From: Brassica napus | Taxonomy: Eukaryota > Streptophyta > Magnoliopsida > Brassicales > Brassicaceae | Length of the DNA stretch: 64,000 bases | Direction of reading: 5' to 3' | Assembly: GCF_020379485.1 (NCBI RefSeq) | Contig: NC_063445.1 | Coordinates: forward strand, 56,879,422 to 56,943,421 | Shown: piece after piece, positions 56,075-64,000 of the stretch | Layout of the letters: every line of letters begins with the position of its first letter | Position numbering within the stretch: position 1 is the stretch's first letter | Notes under the pieces: model-generated | Database searches by the model: none | Told to the model about the DNA's origin: nothing | What the model saw: only the letters and a program-made list of their open reading frames with translations | Program-made: the position numbers and the translations under genes

Positions 56075-58441
56075 TACGATGTTATCCTTGGGATGGATTG
56101 GCTGTCACGGCATCAAGTAGTGTTGGATTGCCTGAGGGCAAGAGTTCCGATTGCTGGAGCAGATGGAAGTTGTTAGTGCATGCATGCTACATACTGAGGA
56201 GTTATGGGATACAAGGATATATAGATTTTTGACTACCATCTCGATGGTTAAGGATGATGGACAACATGAGCTGCAGGATCTTCCGGTTATTGCAGAGTAT
56301 GAGGATATATTTGTGACCTTTGGAAAGGCCACCACATGACACATGAGAAACTCTTGCGATTTGTTTGGAGCAAACAACACCAGTTTCACAAGTTTTATAC
56401 CGATTAGCACCAACAGAGATGACAAAGCTGAAAGAGCATGTTGAAGATTCATCAGACAAGGGTTTTATCAGACCGGATACTTTACCGTGGGGAACATCAT
56501 CATTGTTGTTGTAAAGAAGAAAGGTGGGAGTTTCAATTTTGTATCGACTACAAAGGTCTGAACAAAGTGACCATTAAAGATAAGTATCACTTCCGCGCGT
56601 TGATGAATTATTGGATTATTTACAGGAAGTTTATAGTTCTTGAAGGTTGACATGGCATCAGAACACCATCAGATTACTATATTTGAAGAGTATCTACTGA
56701 ATGTGAATTTTTGTATACATTATGGATATTATGGGACGCAGTGATACCATTTGGCTCGACAAAGGCACTGTTGCATTCATGAAGATATGAATGACGTTTT
56801 CATGAACATTTGGATAGGTGTACGATTGTATTCATCGATGACATCCTGATTTATTTTGGAGAAGAAAGGAGATTTGTGAGCATTTCGCGGATTGCGTTGG
56901 ATAAGCCTGGAGAGCATCAGTTGTTCGCTAAGTTGAGGAAGTGTAGCTTCTGACAGAGGAATGTTGTATTTTTGGCTGACATGGTTTTGGAAGCAGAATT
57001 TTGATGGATCCAAAGAAGATTAATACCGTTTCGGGAAGGTCGAAACCTAAGAGCGCTACAAAGATCTGCCGTTCTTTTTGGGTTAATAGTGTACTACTGG
57101 AAGTTCATCAAGGGTTTCACCGGTTTAGTAATGTTAAAGACGCGGTCTACATGTAAAGACGTTAAGTGTGGCTGGATAGATTTTTGTTCGAGGAGTTTCA
57201 CTGAATTGAAGCACAACTAATGAAGACACCAGTTTTGGGTTCTACTGAGGCTGAGGCTTACTGTGATGTGTCAGATACTGGATTGGATTTAAATTAAGGT
57301 ATGAGGATTAAGTCATTCATATGCATCATGCCAGAGAGGCTGTAGTGGTATTTGCGTTATAGTTTTGGAAATCATAATTGTACGGGAAGGAAGTTCAGAT
57401 TCTCTGGGATTATTAGAATGTGAAATTTATCTTCATTTATTAAAAACTTGTACTTGGACAGTGCAGTTGGATTGAGTTTGTAGCAAGCTATAGTTTGGAT
57501 ATCACATACTATCTGGTAAGGACAACCAGGTGATAAATGCCTTGGGTAGGCGTATGAGCTGTATCTCAGGAACCAAGAAGGTTCATGAGTTTACTGGGAG
57601 ATTTGCTAGTCTCAGGTTGGGTGCCATTACTATCAATGGAGAGACAGATGTCCTTGAGGATTGGAGCATGCAGTTTTGCTATGGAGGATACGCAAGCACA
57701 AGTTAGCATTGGATTTGGTTGAACAGATCGAGATTGAGAGTATTGGATATCATACAGCTATGAGCAGGATATACTTGTACTGAAACCGAGTTTGTGTGTT
57801 GGACGATAAGTTGTTAAGAAAAGGAATCTTACAACAAACATATCACTCGTGTTTCTCTACGCATCGGGAAGACCAAAGGGTACAAAGATATGAAGAGTTA
57901 ACTATAATTGGTGTAGTATAAAGATGTTTGTAACTACATTGCGTCGCAGTGCCAGACATGTTATATGGCAATGACAGAGGATCAGTTATCTATCATGTTA
58001 TTTTAAGCTTGCTTTTGCCGGAATGGAAATGAGGCATGGTGATTATGGACATTGTTATTGGATTTTAAATCACCATATGTGGAAAGGATGCCACATGGGT
58101 AGTCATGGATAGACTTACCAAGTCAGCCCATTTCCTAAGTAATTAAGAAGATAATCAGGGCTAATCAATTGGAGCAAACCTACATTATTGAGTTTGGGAA
58201 GTTTCATGGATGTCAACATTGTATCGGATTGGGAATCGAAGTTCACATCTACATTTCAGAGAGCCTTTCGGAAGGCACTTGGGACAAAGATCATATGAGT
58301 ACATCTTATCACCCGTTGACATATTGTCAGTTAGAGAGGACTACTCAGAACTTAAAGGATATGTTCAGAGATTGCGTGAGATGGAATTTCAGAAAGCATC
58401 TACCTATACCAAAGTTTGCCTATATCGACAGCTATCTTTTG

Positions 58442-58480
<39 letters not shown>

Positions 58481-59060
58481 ATATGAGGGTTATTTATGGT
58501 AGACCTTATAGTATACCACTTTGTTGGACCAAAGTGGGGTAGCAATATGAGTTAGAAATATTAATGGTTTAAGAGACGGTAGAGCAAACGACATGCTCAA
58601 GGATTGGCTTTCGGAAGCCCATGACGTCAGAGAATTTATGCAGCTAAGCACCGTAAGGATTTGGAGCTACATATGAGCACCTAATATACCTGAAATTAAG
58701 GACATTTCAGCCTAAGATTAAGAAGATAAAGGAGCTTAAACCGAGATACATGGAATTGTATCCTGCACTGGAGTGGATTGGATTAGTTGCTTGCAGTTAC
58801 TTTATCAGCAGTATATCAGCCTTCTAGGACTTGATTCATATGACAGCATTGCAAAAGTTGAGAAGACGCTATAATTATTTTGCAGTTGACGTCAAGTGAG
58901 TTCATAAAGATTTTATGGACCTTATCATCTATTGAAGATTTTGGATCATCATGAGAAGACAGTTCGGGGAATATCGACTGTGTTTGTCCGAGTTCGTTGG
59001 GAGGGAGATAAGACCCAGGAGGAGACCTGAAAGGTCGAGCGAAGATTAGTATTCGAGGTT
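56075..59060 (+). pseudogene. Degenerate gypsy pol (PR-RT-IN)
   Basis: Scattered remnants with many stops and shifts: protease-end motif YDVILGMDWLSRHQVVLDC (56075 on); RT segments CIDYKGLNKVTIKDKYH (about 56545-56595) and FIDDILIYF (about 56831, the YxDD-box region); integrase remnants VMDRLTKSAHF (about 58102) and later. No continuous frame. The region 55390-56070, where gag should be, has no recognisable capsid or zinc knuckle, so gag is deleted. Confidence 0.88.
58446..58479. repeat. Poly(A) run inside gypsy interior
   Basis: About 34 consecutive A in the middle of the former integrase region; not at an element end. Possibly from slippage or an embedded retroposition scar. Confidence 0.8.
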
Positions 59061-59121
59061 TTGCTATGATGACATTGGGCACGTCAGCTTATGACATGAA
59101 TTCGGGGACGAATTCCTTGTT

Positions 59122-59134
59122 AGTGGGGGAGAAT
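59122..59134 (+). other. Polypurine tract
   Basis: AGTGGGGGAGAAT immediately before the 3' LTR, the usual plus-strand priming site. Confidence 0.85.
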
Positions 59135-59232
59135 TGTAATGACCCACCTCCACTATCCCCACTATCTCCACCATCTCCACCATCCCCACCACTCCCACCA
59201 TCTCCACCATCCCCAACTTCTTTAAAGAGAGA

Positions 59233-59283
<51 letters not shown>

Positions 59284-60892
59284 GCTCACCTGAGCTCGTC
59301 GCCGGAGCAACCGTGTGCCGTGATCACGTTCAGCTTGCCACCACCGATAAACGCCCTAGGTAACCGCCGAAAACCGCATTTCTTAAGCTCATTTTCGTTT
59401 CCGTTTAGTAAATCACCCATAACTTCCTAACCATTGATCATCTCGTACATCCAAGGCCATCATCGTGTTCCTCTCGTCGAGACGAAGCCGTAGACACCAA
59501 CCACGCCTCAAACGGAGCCCGGACGAAGCCGCACGCGCCTCCCGAAGATTCGCCTCGGCGCGCGCGTGAAACACACGCGCCACCGCCTTCCGCCGGATCC
59601 ACCCTGAGTTCCGGCCACGCGCCGCCGTCTCCGACCAACGTTCGCCGGAGCTGCCGTGACCGACCACCGTCCGTCCGCCGCCGAGAAGCCGCCGCCGCGT
59701 CGCCGCCTCGCCGCCGTCGCCGCCGTTGATTTTCCGGTAAGCCGCCGGGGACCGACACCGGTGACTCGCCAACTCGGCCGAGTCAACCCGGTGAGTCAAC
59801 TCGGTGACTCGGTCAACCTGTGGTTTGACCGGTTTAAATCGATTTCGATTCGGTTAGGTTAAACCGGTCGGATAAAATCAATTGGAAATCGGTTAGGGAA
59901 AACCGGATTAATTAATTAATTAATTAATTAATTAATTAAATAATTAATCTTTGACCAGCGGGTTGACTTTTCCGTAAATACCCGTTTTAAACCGTTCGAA
60001 AGGCGTTCTGACTCGAAATTTCGATCTGATTTCAGATTTGGAGTCCATTTGAGCAGCTGGAGTTCATAGATATCTCTTATTATTGCTAAGGTGAGGGTCT
60101 ATTCCCGAACTCCTCTTATTCGGCTTAGGACCTCGAATAAGTATAATTTATTTCTAATGTGTGAAATCGAGTCTGTCATTGCTTGTTTAGTTTTAGGTTC
60201 TTTGCATAAACCGGAACTAGGGGGTTAGAGGATTCAACATTGATTGTTTCACTTAATGTAAATTCTTAGCTAGGATTGTTTTTGTTTGGAGACGGATACA
60301 GAGTCGGACTGCTGTATGCCGGATTGTATGGAGGTCACGGCCAACTTTAGTCGACCGGTTGAGCCGTAGACTGGAAGTGTCGATAAATCGTCTACGGGCG
60401 TGTGTTACCGAGCACTTTTTCGGTGTGTGTATGAACCGAGCACCTTTTCGGTAGTGTTTTGGCCTGTTAGTGGGCAGCGAGTGTGCACCTCGCTAGGACC
60501 ATTGTTTGTTGTTTGGGTACTTTAGGTACTGTGTTTGACATGCATTATAATTAAATTATATTTATTCGGAGTGCTATGTCCGGGTCCATGGACTTCGGGG
60601 TGGCATCCCATACCTCACTGAGCGATTCCCCTGTCGCTCACCCCTCACTCTTCCCCCTTTCAGGTGAGACAAACAAGTATGTGATATTTGGACGGACTTG
60701 GTGCTACTGGACTTTTCTTTCGGATTTTATTTGGGCATGGGTGAGAGTTGTCGGGTTTATGGGCTTTTATATTACGGGATATTGTTGGTGGCCCGTCGTC
60801 CTTAGTGTCAGGGAGACGGGTGTCACATTGTTGTATGATGACGCGTCGGGGGTGACACGCTGTCCTCCATATAGGAGGTGACGGGTGTCACA
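59135..60892 (+). repeat. 3' LTR
   Basis: 1758 bp, nearly identical to the 5' LTR; I see only about ten small differences (for example TTAAGTTC/TTAAGCTC, GGGCGGCG/GGGCAGCG, and indels in the GA and GCC runs). Implies recent insertion. Confidence 0.96.
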
Positions 60893-61305
60893 GGAGTTTG
60901 TGAAGATGCTTCAAGAAAAGGTTAGTGCTACCATCCCGGTCATCATCGGCTATGCTGATTCTTGAATCCTCTTGCAGATCACTAGACCCAAATCTCTAGA
61001 TTTTGGATGCATCGTTTGGTCTTGTCTTAGTCCCTGAATTGTTTTTGGCTTTTGTTATGTGATATTCTAATTAGAACAAAAAGGTTTTGTTGAAATCTTT
61101 GATTAAATGTGACTTATGGACTTGTCTGGAGATGGCTTGAAAACATGTTAATTAAGAGAACTTGTTGATCATTTTCAAATAGGAGGGGTTGCTGAGAGAA
61201 GAGAATCTGGTTTTGACTAGCCAGGTAACAAGAGTACTATTTGTTATGCTTCTAGATACTAATTAAACACTTTATATACGTAGATAGATAATACACATAT
61301 ACAAA

Positions 61306-61344
61306 GGCGAGGTGGCACAGTTGGCTTAGCGCGTAGGACTTCGC
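61306..61344 (+). other. tRNA-Met-like 5' half in MAF intron 6
   Basis: GGTGGCACAGTTGGCTTAGC followed by GCGTAGGACTTCGCA closely follows the 5' half of elongator tRNA-Met (A box TGGCACAGTTGG) but has no anticodon arm or T arm. A tRNA fragment or the head of a 5'-preserved SINE; not a working tRNA. Confidence 0.55.
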
Positions 61345-62148
61345 AAGTATAAGAACATATGCATAACTATAGTTGAGGACTTTATGGATGCAAGACAATT
61401 TTATCTGAGACCCATAATTAAAGATATGATTTTTTTTTCATGTTTCCTAATTTATATCTCTGTTAAACTTTACTTATTTAGTTGATAAGAATGCAAGAAC
61501 GTATCTTACAGGACCCAATTTAAAATTTAAAATTAGGCAAAAGACATTATGCTTCTAGAATTCTTATTTTTCTTATCCTTGTTAATAGAGAAGAATTCTT
61601 TTTAGAAAGTTCCAAACGAATGTAATAGTTGCACAATTTCGGTTAAATCCATCACTTATCTTTTTTTTAATATAAGTATATGTAACAAACAATCTAAGGA
61701 ATTTTTCTTACAGAGATAGGGAAGACGAACGGAGGGAGACAGAACAATTCACCGGCAAATAGCTCCGGCATCAATCCTCCGGAGACTCTCCCGCTGCTAA
61801 AGTAACTACCATGATCCAACGGCTGAGTTAACTCAAAGCCTGATTTAAAGTTAAAAAGCAGATGTGTAAACTATAAAAAGCTGCATATTCTCAAAACCGT
61901 CATGAACCAAATTGTGGATGACTCATAACCAAGAGATTATGATTTGTAATCTTTTCATTTATCTATGACGGTGTAATCTCCTATATAAGGAACATCTATG
62001 TTATGAATAAAGATAGATTTTTCAATTACTTTTATAACACGTTATCAGCACGAAACTCTAAATCCCTAAGCTAATACCCAAATCGAAAAATCCTAAAACC
62101 CTAACCCTAGCCGGCGATCTGACGAACTCTAAACCCCGATCGCGTCTC

Positions 62149-62331
62149 TTGTTCCCGCATCTGTTACAGCTCGCGTCCGACGATCAAGGCGTTCCCGATC
62201 AAGCAACAAAGGACGTCTGCGACCCGATAGAAGCGACTCGATCCATTCCAGCTCGCGTCTCGTTCGTATCCAGCTCGCGGCTCAACTCCTTTGGTGGTCC
62301 GATTCAACAATCATCTAAGGTTAAAAAGTAA
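62149..62331 (+). other. Small open frame in Copia leader
   Basis: 60-codon frame (MFPHLLQLASDDQGV...) in a G+C-richer stretch of the Copia leader. No recognisable domain. Similar GATCTGACGAAC / CTCGCGTC leader stretches are common to such elements, so it is probably not a host gene. Confidence 0.3.
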
Positions 62332-63213
62332 TTCAAAACCTAAGAACCCATAATCCAACATGGATTGATTGATAAAGAATGAAACCCTAAAACCCTAATC
62401 TTTATGAATCAAAACCGTATAGTAATAGATCAAAAATCCTAATTGAGTAAATCGAAGCTCTAAAAGTTCGATACCCCAAACCCTAAATCATGTTCCTACA
62501 TGATTAAAACCCCAAATCAGGTTTTACAAGTTAAAATCCGATAAACCCTAACCCTATATCTATAAACCCTAAATAATATAAGTATTAGAATTAATTATAT
62601 TATAATTATCAAATCACATATTAAAACCCTAATCGGATATTTTGAAATCAAAACTGTTTTCGGTTTTGATCATTGAGGTTTTAAATCTGATTGAAATTGA
62701 TGCTATGTTGCTAGAAGTGTTTGACCGTTAAATTGATAGATTTATTTTCTCATCCTGCTTGGTTAATTGTTCATCTAATTTAAAATTGTTTAAACCGACC
62801 AGCCTGTTAAAACATTGATTGAATCCGATAGGTTGCTAGCTTGTTTTGCTTATATAATCCGATAGGTTGATAGATTGATTGAGGTTTACTTGTTTAAAAT
62901 CCGAATGATCTTATTGCATGATTCTTGAGGTTTAATATCATCTGCTAGGATTGATAGTTTTCTAATCTGATTTGTTTTAAATAGAAACCCTAAATAATTC
63001 GTTTGGTAGGTTATATTGATCTGATTTGGATGTCTTTGAGAATTGAGAATCCGTATGCTAGGTTGATAAATTCATGATAAAATCTAATGTCTTGAGGTTT
63101 AAGATTGTATGCTAAGTTAGATTAAATTGATTGATCTGATTATATGTTTTTGAGGTTTGATAAATTCGGATACTAGATAAATTATTTACACATGGTTTAT
63201 GTTAAATACCAAT

Positions 63214-63360
63214 CAGCCTTGAAATCGATTCATTGAAATTCATGCTTGAAATCTATATTCTAGTATTGCTAAAATCAGCCTTAAAACTGATTCATTGAAA
63301 TTCATGCTTGAAATCTATATTCTAGTATTGCTAAAATCAGCCTTGAAACTGTTTGAGTGA
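63214..63360. repeat. 62-bp tandem repeat in Copia leader
   Basis: Unit beginning CAGCCTTGAAATCGATTCAT at 63214, 63276 and 63338 (partial), period 62 bp, about 2.4 copies. Confidence 0.88.
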
Positions 63361-63638
63361 TTAATAAATCTTTTTACTAGTCTTGCTAAAATCCATTGAT
63401 TGTTAAACCCTAATTGCATGATTAATTGAATCCGTTTTTGCTAGTCTTGATAAACCATAATATTATGAGCACATAGAAATAGTATTGCTGAGACTTGCTA
63501 GAAATTGACTGATTGATTAAATGCCTTTAAGATTGATAGTCTCATTGTCCTCACAAGATTGAAATCCGAATTGATTGTTTTTAAGAGTAAGGCCGCATGA
63601 AAATTATACCTAAATATTGAGTGATATATGATTTGAGA

Positions 63639-64000
63639 TGTCGAAAATCAACCTGGATTTTGCTGCCCTAAATCTCTCTGGAGATAATTATTTACGGTGG
63701 GCATTGGATACAAAGATTATCCTAAAGTCAAAAAGACTTGGTGAATGTATCATAAAAGGCAATAATGCCAATGAGAAAGATTGATACATGGCAATATTAA
63801 TTATTAGCCATCATCTTATTAAGAGTCTCAAAGATCAGTATCTGACTATAGAGAATCCTCTAGACCTTTGGACAGAGTTAAAAATCGAGATATGATCACC
63901 AAAGAACGGTGTTATTACCAAATGCCCTATTTGATTGGAGGAATCCCAGAATCCAGGACTATAAGTCCGTGGATGAGTCTATTGCTAGCTGGGCAAAATA
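63639..64000 (+). pseudogene. Copia gag, N-terminal part, broken
   Basis: ATG at 63639 opens MSKINLDFAALNLSGDNYLR, the typical N-terminus of plant Copia gag (DUF4219/UBN2 type). A TGA after about 48 codons (near 63782) and a one-base insertion near 63885 (before YDHQRTVLLP in the next frame) break it; later residues include FDWRNPRIQDYKSVDESIA. Truncated by the window edge. Confidence 0.82.

Larger units (their letters stand above)
53616..60892 (+). mobile_element. Ty3/Gypsy LTR retrotransposon, 7.3 kb
   Basis: TG...CA LTRs (53616-55370, 59135-60892), a primer-binding site complementary to initiator tRNA-Met, a purine-rich tract, a 5-bp target duplication and protease-RT-integrase order define a Ty3/Gypsy element in the same orientation as the MAF gene. 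A chromodomain-like end (VRVRWEGDKTQEET near 58985-59030) hints at a Tekay-type chromovirus. Gag is missing and pol is badly decayed, yet the LTRs are almost identical. Confidence 0.96.
50541..61805 (+). pseudogene. FLC/MAF-type MADS-box gene, disrupted
   Basis: Seven exons as in Arabidopsis FLC/MAF genes: 50541-50725, 53027-53084, 53233-53294, 53376-53475, 53597-53615 plus 60898-60920 (split by a retrotransposon), 61184-61224 and 61716-61805. Exon 1 encodes a full MADS domain ([40 protein letters not shown]); exons 2-5 the I and K regions (VDNVSVDSLISLEDQLETAL); exon 7 ends PETLPLLK. MAF proteins repress flowering and respond to cold and temperature. The Gypsy insertion in exon 5 puts a TAA just past its left edge, giving a product of about 143 residues lacking the end of the K domain. 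Exon 6 also reads 41 nt where 42 keep the frame. An N gap lies in intron 1. Gene order suggests the MAF2-MAF5 cluster (At5g65050-80); the exact paralogue is undecided. Confidence 0.88.
61913..64000 (+). mobile_element. Ty1/Copia-type retrotransposon, 5' part
   Basis: Putative short 5' LTR 61913-62039 (TGTGGATG...TAACA) with TATATAAGG (61982-61990) and AATAAA (62006-62011), then GTTATCAGCACGA, a sequence found after the LTR in plant Copia elements (half-tRNA-type primer site). A ~1.6-kb leader with CCCTAAACC-like motifs precedes a gag frame. Runs off the window; the left LTR edge is a best guess. Starts about 110 bp past the MAF stop codon. Confidence 0.65.

Noticed and set aside
58169..58486. 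105-residue frame ending in polylysine
   Set aside because: The tail is translation of a poly(A) run and the rest is decayed gypsy integrase sequence.

Overview
This is a plant nuclear genome window from the mustard family (Brassicaceae, probably Brassica/Raphanus-like). It is AT-rich, with spliced GT-AG genes, a plant U2 snRNA promoter (USE plus TATA), Pol III tRNA genes, satellite arrays, and many plant transposons with intact target-site duplications. The recognisable single-copy genes fall in the order of the Arabidopsis At5g64850-At5g65080 interval: NOI6, DPE1, FLOT3, PROPEP1, PROPEP3, ABC1K8, then the MAF MADS cluster. This orthology comes from remembered family sequences and was not checked by a search. 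A 100-base run of N (51372-51471) is an assembly gap.

Layout. 1-15.9 kb is a shrunken first copy of a tandem segmental duplication. It holds the NOI/RIN4-like gene, a short hAT element, tRNA-Leu(AAG), U2 snRNA, the 3' end of a DPE1 pseudogene, half of a foldback element, about 8 kb of a ~350-bp satellite, and a palindromic array of telomere-like repeats. 15.9-17.0 kb is a satellite island at the duplication junction. 17.0-38.8 kb is the second, fuller copy: a 5'-truncated NOI gene with extra hAT insertions, tRNA-Leu, U2, a longer DPE1 pseudogene, an intact flotillin gene, the whole foldback element, a second ~8.2 kb satellite array, and PROPEP1. Relative to this copy, the first has lost FLOT3 and PROPEP1.

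38.8-50.5 kb holds a retroposon-like patch, PROPEP3 behind a W-box cluster, a complete but decayed Mutator-like element (9-bp TSD), a broken ABC1K8 fragment, a small plastid-type membrane protein gene, a SINE, a Harbinger-type MITE and a Stowaway-type MITE. 50.5-61.8 kb is a seven-exon FLC/MAF-type MADS-box gene. A 7.3-kb Ty3/Gypsy element with near-identical LTRs splits its exon 5, with a GGAGT target duplication. A Ty1/Copia element starts just past the MADS gene and runs off the window.

The genes do not form an operon. Common themes are immunity signalling (a RIN4-like NOI protein and two Pep danger-peptide precursors), membrane microdomains (flotillin) and flowering-time control (MAF). 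The most notable results are the duplication with asymmetric gene loss, the ~350-bp satellite with higher-order structure, the young retrotransposon in a flowering-time gene, and the altered C-termini of the predicted Pep peptides.
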